Shown: positions 1-8,568 of the stretch, in pieces
Numbering within the stretch: the stretch's first letter is position 1
Layout of the letters: each line of letters opens with the position of its first letter
Assembly (NCBI RefSeq): GCF_001766675.1
Contig: NZ_MJLT01000002.1
Coordinates: 1-64,000 of the forward strand
DNA length: 64,000 nucleotides
Source of the DNA: Arthrobacter sp. SW1
GTDB lineage: Bacteria > Actinomycetota > Actinomycetes > Actinomycetales > Micrococcaceae
Direction: 5' to 3'
Translations under genes and position numbers: made by a program
The notes under the pieces: model-generated
What the model was told of the DNA's origin: nothing
What the model saw: the letters and a program-made list of their open reading frames with translations, nothing else
The model's database searches: none

Positions 1-709
1 TGCCTTCCGCGCCGCCGCCGTGGCCGGACAGCAGTTCGAGCCCGACCACGAAGGCGCCGACTCCGAGGGTGGCCAGCGCGAGGCCGGGCCAGTCCATCCT
101 GCGGCTGCGGTCGTGGCCGCCGCGGGGCACCAGGCGCAGTGCGGCGAGGAAGGCGGCCGCCCCCAGGGGCAGGTTGACCAGGAAGATCCAGTGCCAGGAG
201 AGGTATTGCGTCAGCATGCCGCCCACCAAAGGGGCGAGGACGGGTGCCGCCAGCCCCGGCCACACGAGGTAGGCGGTGGCCCTGAAGAGCTGCTCCTTGG
301 GGGTATCGCGGAGGACCACCAGGGTGCCCACCGGAACCATCAGGGCGCCACCGAAGCCCTGGAGGGCGCGGAAGGCCGTCAGTTCCCAGATGCCGGGGCT
401 GAGTGAACACAGCAGGGAGGCCAAGGTGAAGACGGCGATTGCGGTGCAGAAGACCCGCCGGGCGCCGAACCGTTCGGCCAGCCAGGAACTGGCGGGGATG
501 CCCATGGTGACGGCGAGCAGGTAGGCGGTGATGGCTACGTTCGCATCGGCCGGTGCGATGCCGAAGTCATGCCCGATTGCGGGCAGGGCGGTAGCCAGTG
601 CCGTGCCGTCGAGGAACTCCATGAAAAACGCGGCCGCGACGAGCGTGGCGAGGCCGCGGCCCGGGGCCTTGGGTGCCGGTGGGGCCGCCGCTCGTGGGAT
701 CTGCTGCAA
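1..709 (-). CDS. MFS drug-efflux transporter, N-terminal part (cut by window edge)
   Basis: Translating the minus strand from a TTG at 709 gives a hydrophobic protein that runs off the window edge after about 236 residues. It reads like the N-terminal half of an EmrB/QacA (DHA2) drug:proton antiporter: an early membrane helix with FFMEFLDGTALATALPAI, the loop segment WLAERFGARRVF (motif A-like), then FRALQGFGGALMVP and a helix with WHWIFLVNLPLG, a family hallmark. The TTG is chosen because GGAGG lies six bases upstream and no ATG is near. It is divergent from the dehydrogenase at 816 and shares its regulatory region, so the two sides may respond to the same signal. Substrate cannot be told. 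Confidence 0.85.
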   Translation of the reverse strand, partial: MQQIPRAAAPPAPKAPGRGLATLVAAAFFMEFLDGTALATALPAIGHDFGIAPADANVAITAYLLAVTMGIPASSWLAERFGARRVFCTAIAVFTLASLLCSLSPGIWELTAFRALQGFGGALMVPVGTLVVLRDTPKEQLFRATAYLVWPGLAAPVLAPLVGGMLTQYLSWHWIFLVNLPLGAAAFLAALRLVPRGGHDRSRRMDWPGLALATLGVGAFVVGLELLSGHGGGAEG

Positions 710-728
710 ATGAAGCCTCCTTGATGCA

Positions 729-776
729 TTGACAGGACAAAGTTTAGCGTCCTACGCTCGTTTGGAGCGCTCCAAA
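729..776 (+). promoter_or_regulatory. Promoter with LacI-type operator for the dehydrogenase operon
   Basis: TTGACA at 729-734 and TACGCT at 753-758 (18-base spacer) form a plausible promoter. Directly after it, 761-776 is a perfect 16-base palindrome, TTTGGAGCGCTCCAAA, with the central CG and flanks typical of LacI/GalR-family operators. Its position downstream of the -10 box would let a repressor block transcription of the dehydrogenase/isomerase pair. No LacI gene is in the window. The operator is seen; the regulator family is inferred. Confidence 0.65.
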
Positions 777-815
777 TTTAGGCGAGCCCATCTTGGATTC
801 CAAAGGAGGAACCCC

Positions 816-2003
816 ATGAACAAGCCCCTCGGCGTGGCCGTCATCGGTGCCGGAATGGCAGGGAAGGCCCACGCCGCGGCCTACCGCAGTGCGAGCACCG
901 TTTTTGCTCCAAGCCTGCCGGAGATCCGGCTCGTCTCCATCGGCGACGTGAACGCCGGATTCGGCCAGGCCGCGGCCGATCGCTTTGGCTACGAGCGCCA
1001 TGACTCCAGTTGGCAGGCCATCGCGGAAGCGGATGATATCGACGTTGTCTCTGTGGTGGTCGCCAACTCCCTGCACCGCGAGGTGGTTGAGGGCCTCCTT
1101 GCCGCCGGCAAGCACGTGCTGTGCGAGAAGCCGCTCTCGGACACCCTGGAGAATGCGGCAGCGATGGCAGCTGCCGCCCGTGCAGCCGAGGAGAACGGAG
1201 TCCTGGGCCGCATCGGCTTCACCTTCCGCCGCACTCCAGGGATTGCTGCCATCCGCGAACTTGTCAGCAACGGCACGCTGGGAAAGCCGCTGCACTTCTC
1301 CGGCCGCTACTGGACCGACTATTCCTGCAGCCCGGACGCGCCGATGAGCTGGCGCTATAAGGGCGGGGCAGGCTCCGGCGCCCTGGCCGACGTAGGAAGC
1401 CACCTGACGTACATCGCCGAATTCCTGTGTGGAGAGACCAAGGCCGTCTCCGGTGGCAGCCTTCACACCGCGATCACGAAGCGGCCTCTGCCGCTGGGCA
1501 CCGTGATGGGCCACGACCATGCGGCCGTCAGCGATGTCTTCGAGGAAGTGGAGAATGATGATTACGCCACCTTCTCCGCGGAATTCGAAAGCTGCATCGG
1601 CAGCCTCGAGGTGTCCCGGGTTGCCGCCGGCCACCCGAACTCCCTGACTTTCGAAATCTTCTGCGAAAACGGCGCCGCCCTCTTCAACCAGGACCGGCCC
1701 TCGGAGATCGGGCTGTACCTGAACCACGGCCCCTACGAGCAGAACGGCTTCCGCCAGGTCCTGCTCGGCCCGGGCCACCCCTACCTCGCCGGCGGTCTGC
1801 CCATGGACGCGCCCGGCGTCGGCTTCGGCCAGAACGAGGCCTTCACGTTCCAGGCCCGGGCCTTCCTTGAGGAGGTCGCCGGAATCCCGGAGGAGGAATC
1901 GCTTCCCCGCTGTGCCACTTTCGCTGAAGGCCTGCGCAACATGCAGGTCCTCGACGCCGTTGCCCGCTCGGCTGCCGGACACGGCACCCGCGTCAGCCTC
2001 TAA
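816..2003 (+). CDS. Gfo/Idh/MocA family NAD(P)-dependent oxidoreductase
   Basis: A 395-residue dehydrogenase of the Gfo/Idh/MocA family, which oxidises sugars or cyclitols such as myo-inositol. The N-terminal Rossmann fold has GAGMAG at residues 11-16, the conserved EKP motif at 104-106 (Lys105 is the usual catalytic lysine), and DVGSH at 192-196 supplying the active-site Asp/His pair. Length is normal. The ATG at 816 is chosen because AAAGGAGG lies just upstream; an in-frame start at 729 would run through the promoter and operator. The next gene starts 11 bases after its stop, so they form an operon. A sugar or inositol catabolic role fits the isomerase partner; the exact substrate is unknown. 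Confidence 0.9.
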   Translation: MNKPLGVAVIGAGMAGKAHAAAYRSASTVFAPSLPEIRLVSIGDVNAGFGQAAADRFGYERHDSSWQAIAEADDIDVVSVVVANSLHREVVEGLLAAGKHVLCEKPLSDTLENAAAMAAAARAAEENGVLGRIGFTFRRTPGIAAIRELVSNGTLGKPLHFSGRYWTDYSCSPDAPMSWRYKGGAGSGALADVGSHLTYIAEFLCGETKAVSGGSLHTAITKRPLPLGTVMGHDHAAVSDVFEEVENDDYATFSAEFESCIGSLEVSRVAAGHPNSLTFEIFCENGAALFNQDRPSEIGLYLNHGPYEQNGFRQVLLGPGHPYLAGGLPMDAPGVGFGQNEAFTFQARAFLEEVAGIPEEESLPRCATFAEGLRNMQVLDAVARSAAGHGTRVSL

Positions 2004-2013
2004 GGACAGGCGC

Positions 2014-3015
2014 ATGAAACTCGGTGTCTACAACGCCATCCTCCACGACCGCCCGCTTGGGGATGCCCTCAAGGTCATCGCTGACCTTGGCCTCACGGGA
2101 ATCGAGATCAATACCGGCGGCTTCCTGCCCGCAGTCCACGTGCCCACCATGGACCAGATCCTCGTCAGCGACGCCGCACGGGACGACTACCTGGCGGTCT
2201 TTGAAGGAACCGGCGTGACCATCGCAGGGCTGAACTGCAACGGCAACCCGCTGCACCCCAAGGCGGAGATCGGCAAAAAGCATGCCGAGGACGTCCGCCG
2301 ATCCATCCGGCTGGCCGAACGCCTGGGGCAGGACCGGGTGGTCACGATGTCCGGGCTTCCCGGCGGCGAACCCGGTGCGAGCGTGACCAACTGGATCGTC
2401 AACGCCTGGAACTCCGCGGCCCTGGACGTGCTGGACTACCAATGGAAGGTGGCGGCAAAGTTCTGGCGCGAAACGGACCGGCTCGCGGCCGATCACGGCG
2501 TCAAGGTCGCCCTCGAACTGCACCCGCAGAACCTGGTCTTCAACACCGCGGACGTGTACCGGCTCGTCGACCTCACGGGCGCCACGAATGTCGGCGTCGA
2601 GCTGGACGCCTCGCACCTGTTCTGGCAGCAGATGGATCCGGTGGCCGTAGTCCGCGAGCTCGGCCCCCTGGTGTTCCACGCCGCCGCCAAGGACGTGCGG
2701 GTCAACACGGAACATGCCCGGCTGTACGGCGTTTTGGACAACCGCTTCCGCCGGCTCTCCCCGGATGAGCCGCGCACCAACCTCGGTGGCGACGAATGGG
2801 CCAACGAGTGGCCCAAGGACTCCGCCTGGGACTTCGTGGCGCTCGGCCGCGGGCACGACACCGCGTACTGGTCGGAGTTCCTCCGGGCCCTGCAAGAGGT
2901 GGACCCGGACATGATGGTCAACATCGAGCACGAGGACGTGTCCCTGGGCCGCATCGAGGGCTTGGAGATCGCAGCCACGGTCCTCAAGAATGCCAAGGCC
3001 CTCGTCGACGCGTAG
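2014..3015 (+). CDS. Sugar phosphate isomerase/epimerase (AP endonuclease family 2 TIM barrel)
   Basis: A 333-residue TIM-barrel protein of the xylose isomerase-like/AP endonuclease-2 superfamily, the group that includes inosose isomerase IolI and many uncharacterised sugar isomerases. Metal-ligand regions are visible: VALELHPQNLVF near residues 165-176, GVELDASHLFW near 195-205, VFHAAAKDVRV near 220-230, and MVNIEHEDVSLG near the C-terminus, each carrying the Glu, Asp or His ligands expected for a divalent metal site. ATG at 2014 follows the dehydrogenase stop by 10 bases; a longer reading from 1867 would overlap that gene. It probably isomerises or epimerises the keto-product of the dehydrogenase. 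Confidence 0.88.
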   Translation: MKLGVYNAILHDRPLGDALKVIADLGLTGIEINTGGFLPAVHVPTMDQILVSDAARDDYLAVFEGTGVTIAGLNCNGNPLHPKAEIGKKHAEDVRRSIRLAERLGQDRVVTMSGLPGGEPGASVTNWIVNAWNSAALDVLDYQWKVAAKFWRETDRLAADHGVKVALELHPQNLVFNTADVYRLVDLTGATNVGVELDASHLFWQQMDPVAVVRELGPLVFHAAAKDVRVNTEHARLYGVLDNRFRRLSPDEPRTNLGGDEWANEWPKDSAWDFVALGRGHDTAYWSEFLRALQEVDPDMMVNIEHEDVSLGRIEGLEIAATVLKNAKALVDA

Positions 3016-3122
3016 GCGTCGGCCCGCAGGGAGTTGAGGGCTCATTTGTGACGATCTTCTTCATGGAGAACCCGCCATAAATGAGTGCTCAACACCATCG
3101 CTCCCTCGGCATACAGGTCCTA

Positions 3123-3152
3123 TTGACAGGACAAAATTGCGTTCCATATGAT
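3123..3152 (+). promoter_or_regulatory. Promoter of the second dehydrogenase, near copy of the one at 729
   Basis: TTGACA (3123-3128) and TATGAT (3147-3152) with an 18-base spacer. The -35 box plus the next seven bases (TTGACAGGACAAA) are identical to those at 729-741, so the two transcription units very likely share sigma and possibly activator control. No copy of the 761-776 palindrome is present here. Confidence 0.65.
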
Positions 3153-3224
3153 CGTCCGGCGTTCTACGTGGGCGCGCCTCACCGCCGTGGCGCGCACTCC
3201 TCCGACGGCTGAAAGGCAAGCCCC

Positions 3225-4436
3225 ATGTTCCCTGAAATCCGTAATGTCGGCGTAGGCCTGATCAGCGTTGGCTGGATGGGGAAGCTGCACGCTAAGGCTT
3301 ATACGCAGTTGCCGCTGGTGTATCCGGAACTGGGGATCCGTCCCCGGCTAGTCATCGCCGCGGACACCGAACCCGGCAGGATTGACTACGCTAAGGACGT
3401 CCTGGGTTTCGCGGAGGGCACCACCGACTACCGCGAGGTCCTCGCGCACCCGGAGGTCGACGTCGTCTCTATATGCGCACCGAACTTCCTGCACGCTGAG
3501 ATCGGCATCGCTGCGGCGAAGGCCGGCAAGCACTTCTGGGTCGAGAAGCCTGTTGGCCGGGGGATCGAGGAGACCGAAGCGGTGCGCAGCGCCGCAATCG
3601 AAGCCGGTGTCCACAGCTCCATCGGGTTCAACTACCGGCACGCACCCGCCGTCGAGCATGCGCGGGAACTGGTGGCGAAAGGCAAGCTGGGCCGCATCAC
3701 CAACGTCCGCGCCGAATTCATGGCCGGTTACTCGGCCGAACCCAACGGAGCGCTGTCCTGGCGCTTCAACCGCGCGCTCGCAGGTAGCGGGGTACTGGGC
3801 GACCTGTTCAGCCACGCGGCGGACCTGTGCCAGTACGTCGTCGGCCCCATCTCGGCCATCACGGCGTTGACCAGCACGATCCATACCGAGCGCCCGAAAG
3901 TGGCGATGGGCCAGAGCACCCACTTCGCGGTGATCCAAGGCGGTGAGATGGGTCAGGTGGAGAACGAGGACTACGCTGCGGCGCTGGTCCGCTTCGCGGC
4001 CGGTGCCGGCGGCGAAGGGGCGGTGGGAACGATTGAATCCTCACGGGTGGCGGTGGGCCGGGACTGTGGCTACCGGATCGAGGTCTACGGCACCGAGGGC
4101 TCTCTGAAGTGGGACTTCGAGCGGATGAATGAACTGCAGGTCGTGTTGGGTCGGAAGAATGACGAACAGGGCTACACCACGGTGATCGGCAGCCCAAGGT
4201 ACGGAGACTACTCCCGCTTCCAGCCCGGACCCGGCTGCGCTATGGGTTTTGACGACCTGAAAGTGATCGAGGCGAAGAAGTTCCTGGTGGCCGTCACCGG
4301 AGGAGAGCAGCTGAATTCCAACATCCACGACGCCGCCTCCGCAGCGGCGATAGTGTCCGCCGCCGAAGCTTCCGCCGCGGACGGCCAGTGGAAGATGGTT
4401 CCGGTACTGGGCGGCACCACGGCCGCCGGCGCCTGA
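3225..4436 (+). CDS. Second Gfo/Idh/MocA family oxidoreductase
   Basis: A 403-residue protein of the same family as the gene at 816 but clearly diverged. The nucleotide-binding loop reads SVGWMG at residues 14-19 in place of the usual GxGxxG, EKP lies at 107-109, and the substrate Asp/His pair is D193 and H197 (GDLFSH). GAAAGG sits about eight bases before the ATG. It has its own promoter 70-100 bases upstream, copied from that of the first operon, so the two dehydrogenases probably act in one pathway. Substrate unknown; inositol, a methyl-inositol or a hexose derivative would all fit. Confidence 0.88.
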   Translation: MFPEIRNVGVGLISVGWMGKLHAKAYTQLPLVYPELGIRPRLVIAADTEPGRIDYAKDVLGFAEGTTDYREVLAHPEVDVVSICAPNFLHAEIGIAAAKAGKHFWVEKPVGRGIEETEAVRSAAIEAGVHSSIGFNYRHAPAVEHARELVAKGKLGRITNVRAEFMAGYSAEPNGALSWRFNRALAGSGVLGDLFSHAADLCQYVVGPISAITALTSTIHTERPKVAMGQSTHFAVIQGGEMGQVENEDYAAALVRFAAGAGGEGAVGTIESSRVAVGRDCGYRIEVYGTEGSLKWDFERMNELQVVLGRKNDEQGYTTVIGSPRYGDYSRFQPGPGCAMGFDDLKVIEAKKFLVAVTGGEQLNSNIHDAASAAAIVSAAEASAADGQWKMVPVLGGTTAAGA

Positions 4437-5136
4437 CGAGCTCCGCTTACACCGGACCATTTTCGACGAAGGATCCGTCCGGCGTCAGCCACCTGGTTGC
4501 CGGAACCAGCTCTGGACCTCGCGGCCGTCCAAGGCCTGCGGAATGCAGAGCTGGCAACCGGCCGCCGATCTTCGGAATGGAGAAAAAGGAAGACTCTGTC
4601 CACACGTTGCCATCGGACTGGGCCGTAACGTCGACCGGACTGGTCCACTTTGCCGATGTTTCTGAGGAGGGCGGAATCTAGGGGCCTGGGAGCCACGGTT
4701 TGAGCCCCCACCTCCGGTACATGTTGTCCCAGCTCAGGAGCCGGTTGACAGCCGAGTGCAGCCTCGACGTCTTGGGATGGCCCTCTCGGGGTCTTTTGTC
4801 TTTCGGTGCCGCACTTTCTTGAGCTGGCTGCTTGGTTTGGTGTTCTTTCCTTTCCCCGGTGGTGCAGGAGTCTGGGCGTATGTGGTGGCTAGTTGGGGCC
4901 TGGCTTGTGGCGCTGGCACCAGCTTGGATCCTGTGCATTGGACACTCTTGTGATGGTCTACCGAGGCCCAGCCTCCATTGGTTTGCTCTTGACGGAATTG
5001 CTTGTCGTCCCGGTCTGGACAATCAAGTTGAGATTGCGGGCGCGCCGTCGGGATTGAAACACGCAGTCGGTAGTTTCGGAGCGAAGTTACTCAGCATGTG
5101 CCCAATTGTGGAGGTCCGTGGTTGGCTCGGTCCCAG
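4437..5136. other. Gene-poor interval with a possible 3' gene remnant
   Basis: No intact gene is supported in these 700 bases. On the minus strand, about 4676 down to 4444 keeps one open frame with coding-like composition, ending in VPATRWLTPDGSFVENGPV then stop; it begins after a stop codon and has no start, so it may be the tail of a lost gene. The remainder (4690-5136) shows no convincing frame on either strand. Confidence 0.35.
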
Positions 5137-7695
5137 CTACATGGACGCCTTGTTGGCCGAGGGTTGCTCGCCGCGTGCGAAGACGGCTAGCTGCTTCCGA
5201 CTCGCTGTGTTTGTCTTGCGGAGCGAGTTTGAAATGTGTGTCTCGATCGTTCGCACGCTTAGTCCGAGAAGTTGTGCGATTTCATGGTTGCTACGGTTCC
5301 CCGCCAGCAATGCAATCTCGTTCTCCCTAGGGGTCAATAATGCACGGAGGCTTTCGTTCTCTACTGGTGACAGGAGATTACGCAAGGCGAATCTCTCCGC
5401 GAAGACATGTAGAACCCTCTCAATTTGTGCCGAAGTGAGGTGCATCCCGGCGAGTCGATGACGCTTAGCTGCGCCCCGCAGAAGCTCTCCGATGTGGTAA
5501 GTATCGCCGTCGGGCGTGTAGGCAGCCAAGAGTTCTTCGAGCTGGGGAAGGTTAGCATCGAGCGCGGCTTTCGCGATCTGCAACAGAGCGTCGTGCTGGG
5601 CAACATTGCGTTTTTCGAGAAGGCTCCGGAGTCGCTCAAGAAGTGACGTCGCCGGGAGGAAGCATGATGATACAAGGGCTGTATGCGCTGCGTCGAAAAT
5701 GTACCCGTGGTCAAGCTGTTGGTCGATAAGTCTGTTTGCGGACTCTTCGAAATCCTTGAGGTCAGTCACCGGGACGGTTACGAGGTCATAAAGACCCTTG
5801 CCGGCCGCAGGAAGTGGCCCCACATCCCGTGCTGACGACCCGGCCTGTGCCCCAAGTGATCTGGCTCTTGCTTTGTCACGGAGGGAGGCGAGCCTCAACA
5901 TGGCGTTGTAGAGTGCGTCGACGAGAAATCCGGGGCGGCCTAAAGCGAATGTCGATCCCATGATGTATTCGGCTTCTTCAGACAGTCCGCGGTGCAGCAG
6001 GGAAAGAGCAGCAACATAGCTGTGCGCCACCACACTGAACTGGTCGAGTGCCCGGAGGGCCGCTTTGCGTCCAGCGAGGGCATGACTCAGAGCATCGTCA
6101 ACACGGCCGTTGATGAACATGGCCAGTCCGTGCACAAGCGGTTCGAAGCGAGGGAACCTCTTTGTTTCCCCTGCCGGCTCAAAGGCGTCTCTTGCTTCAT
6201 CTGGGTTGAAGCGGTAAAGCCCGACTAGCCCCTTTACCGCTGCAAGAACATCGCTTGATGGGGCTTGTTGGGTCAGGAAGTTGAGAATACTGTCCAGATC
6301 GGGCCGGACCCGATCGTAGGTGACTTCCAGAAAGACGGACCACGCTGTTGCGTCGGGCGCCAATGTAGGAACCGAAGCAGCAAGTTGAGCCAGGAGGGCT
6401 GTCGCCTCTGACACGTCGCCGGTTTCCGTTATTAGCCACATCGCATGTGTCATTGTGAAAAGGAGGAGGTCCTGGAGATCGCCGCTGGTCTTCTCTGTAT
6501 GGGAGAACACGTACCGGGCGCGGTCTCGATCAACAGGGCCGCCCCAGTAGACCTGGAGGAACCCCACGGCATCCTCCAGGCTGCGGGTTGTTTCCCAAAA
6601 CCCGTAACGCTCATCCTCCAGGGCCCTTTGTCGGCTGCGAAAGACGTGGGCCTCCACGGCCTGGCCTGTGGCGATTTCCACTCTGAGAGCAGCAAGAGCC
6701 GATGCCGCCTGCGAGTCTGCGGCTGAGTTGTGCAGATACGACGGGGATGAGGGCGCCAACATCTTCCGGAGGATTTTCCGGGAGGCGTCTACTTGCGTCT
6801 TCAGGAAGTCTTCGAGAAGCGGTGGAAATACCGATGCAAGTAGAGCCCCGTCCTCGGCCTGGACGACGGAGACCAGGCCTCGTCCTTCCAGAGTGTCGAG
6901 GGTTTCGTTGCCGATAAGAGCGGTCAGTCGATCAACGCTTCCGGGACCGATTGCCGCGATCGTCTCCAGAGCCCGGACTTCTTCTCGCCGTAACCCGTGC
7001 ATGAGTGCTTGAAGAGTGCCGAGAAGATGCTCGTTGACGAGGCTTGGTCCGTTGAGACGCCACCGACCTTTCCGGAGAGTGAGTCTGTTACTTAAGACAG
7101 CGGTTTCAACAAGACGTACAGCCAGCCGCAACACTCCGCCGGATTTTGCGAGCACCTGGGCTGTCACCTCCACATCCGCAGGCGCGCCAAGCATTTCATT
7201 GATGAGGGAATTGACCTGTTCGTATTGCAGGGGTGGCAAATTCACCGTCGCTTGGGACCATCGCCCCATGGTAGACACAGCATGGGAGCCGGACGGCGAC
7301 GGCTCCCGGCCTGCCGTGACGACGAGGGGAACCCGAGCGTTCGACTGGGCGATGTCAAGGACCGAGAGCGATTCACGATCCAAACTTTCGATATCGTCGA
7401 CGACTACAACTCTTGGCCCCGGTCTTGACAGTTGTTCGGACAGTATGTCGGAAAGGCCAAGAACTCCGGCAGGCCGTGACCGGAGTTCAAGGCCCAATGA
7501 AGCGATTCCTGCGAATGGAACTGTTTGGAGGTGTGGAATGGCGAATATGCTGTGAACCTTCACCCCTTGTTCTTCGAGCTGGGTAATGATTTGCTTCGTG
7601 ATTGTGGTTCTGCCGCTTCCGGCCCTGCCGACAATTCGAACTCCCAGTCCTTGGCTGACATAGCTAAGTACCAGGCTGATTTCTTTCTCAAACAA
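5137..7695 (-). CDS. LuxR-family transcriptional regulator with N-terminal ATPase (copy 1)
   Basis: An 852-residue regulator built like the large ATP-binding LuxR (LAL/STAND) proteins. The N-terminus has a P-loop GRAGSGRTT (residues 23-31) in which Arg replaces the usual Lys, and a Walker B strand RVVVVDDIES near 95-105. A long helical middle section follows. The C-terminus carries a LuxR helix-turn-helix, LTPRENEIALLAG through LGLSVRTIETHISNSLRK, in the last 70 residues. It is full-length homologous to the product of 8569-11109, so these are tandem paralogues in the same orientation. Both lie downstream of, and face the same way as, the pilus operon, and may regulate it; that is inference. 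Nucleotide binding is uncertain given the altered P-loop. Confidence 0.9.
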   Translation of the reverse strand: MFEKEISLVLSYVSQGLGVRIVGRAGSGRTTITKQIITQLEEQGVKVHSIFAIPHLQTVPFAGIASLGLELRSRPAGVLGLSDILSEQLSRPGPRVVVVDDIESLDRESLSVLDIAQSNARVPLVVTAGREPSPSGSHAVSTMGRWSQATVNLPPLQYEQVNSLINEMLGAPADVEVTAQVLAKSGGVLRLAVRLVETAVLSNRLTLRKGRWRLNGPSLVNEHLLGTLQALMHGLRREEVRALETIAAIGPGSVDRLTALIGNETLDTLEGRGLVSVVQAEDGALLASVFPPLLEDFLKTQVDASRKILRKMLAPSSPSYLHNSAADSQAASALAALRVEIATGQAVEAHVFRSRQRALEDERYGFWETTRSLEDAVGFLQVYWGGPVDRDRARYVFSHTEKTSGDLQDLLLFTMTHAMWLITETGDVSEATALLAQLAASVPTLAPDATAWSVFLEVTYDRVRPDLDSILNFLTQQAPSSDVLAAVKGLVGLYRFNPDEARDAFEPAGETKRFPRFEPLVHGLAMFINGRVDDALSHALAGRKAALRALDQFSVVAHSYVAALSLLHRGLSEEAEYIMGSTFALGRPGFLVDALYNAMLRLASLRDKARARSLGAQAGSSARDVGPLPAAGKGLYDLVTVPVTDLKDFEESANRLIDQQLDHGYIFDAAHTALVSSCFLPATSLLERLRSLLEKRNVAQHDALLQIAKAALDANLPQLEELLAAYTPDGDTYHIGELLRGAAKRHRLAGMHLTSAQIERVLHVFAERFALRNLLSPVENESLRALLTPRENEIALLAGNRSNHEIAQLLGLSVRTIETHISNSLRKTNTASRKQLAVFARGEQPSANKASM

Positions 7696-8288
7696 CTTCA
7701 GACCCCATCATTCTCGGCGTGGGGCCGTCTAGCTTTGCAAAGCCCCCGCTGCATGTAAGGCGAAGCTACAACCAAGTCAACCCATCTCAGTGGCACGTTG
7801 TGTTGCACCTAAGTGTCAGCAGCCGGAGTGAGCGTGGATCGGTCGCATTCTGTTACGCAGTTGGTGCGGGAATGTAGGGCCACTTTCCAACTGCATTGCC
7901 TCTTCGCGCAGGCGTGGGTGGTCCTCCGAGAGGAAGAGCGATCCTCCCTCAGTGCTGGTGCACGTTGAACTAGGTGGGTACGTATGAGTCGGGTTCCGGA
8001 AAATACGGAATTCGGACCTGGCTGGGGTCCGACAGACGCTGAGGAGAAGTGATCCGTGTTGTCTTCCACGGAGGAAACGATGGGGTGGTCTCTCAGTGCT
8101 GAGAACACTCTGTAGCGTCGTGGCAACGTGGTCTATGTGAATCAGGTGTTGCATCTGAGTGGATCCCATGGCTTCTTCTGAGGTGCGCCGCGATTACCGC
8201 GAGGGCGGGTTTTCCTGAGAGCCGGGTCCATTCGAGGGGACGGTCGCTTGCCGCGCGAAGTCTCTAGACATAGTGAGGAGAGCCGAAG
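7696..8288. other. Intergenic region between the two LuxR paralogues
   Basis: About 590 bases with no supported gene. It should contain the promoter of the minus-strand regulator that starts at 7695 and, at its right end, of the small plus-strand gene at 8289. Short frames on the minus strand around 7809-8169 look non-coding. Confidence 0.5.
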
Positions 8289-8519
8289 GTGGACCTGGAC
8301 GTTGCTGTGCTGCTGGGAACGGCTGTTCTCGGAATTGCAATGCTTGCTGTCATGTCAGTCATATCAGGTGTGATTGTCGTCGTTTGTGTGGGTTGTCTTT
8401 GGTTGCCAGCTGTTTGGTTGCGCAAGCGCGGTCGGCAAACTGGTACTTGCTCTGAATGGCGTCGATTGGAGCCTTCTTCGCCAGCGACCGTGGGGTTCGC
8501 TGACGAAGAGGAGACTTAG
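8289..8519 (+). CDS. Small predicted membrane protein
   Basis: A 76-residue frame starting at GTG 8289, with GAGGAG some seven bases upstream. Residues 5-45 are strongly hydrophobic (LLGTAVLGIAMLAVMSVISG and on), enough for one long or two short membrane helices, followed by a basic stretch WLRKRGRQ and a polar acidic tail. It lies between the LuxR paralogues on the opposite strand, with its stop 49 bases from the 3' end of copy 2. No family recognised. The ribosome site and hydrophobic pattern are the only support, so it may be spurious. Confidence 0.4.
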   Translation: MDLDVAVLLGTAVLGIAMLAVMSVISGVIVVVCVGCLWLPAVWLRKRGRQTGTCSEWRRLEPSSPATVGFADEEET

Positions 8520-8568
8520 TAGCGACCATAGGCGCCAATCGGACAGAACCCTGTGCCTGCAGCCATGC

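Noticed and set aside
744..2015. Long open frame on the minus strand opposite the first dehydrogenase
   Set aside because: Shadow of a high-GC gene: low-complexity, Gly/Ala/Val-rich translation with no domain, while the plus strand has a complete Rossmann enzyme.
1993..3045. 350-residue minus-strand frame opposite the isomerase gene
   Set aside because: Same kind of antisense shadow; the plus-strand protein has all the metal-site motifs.
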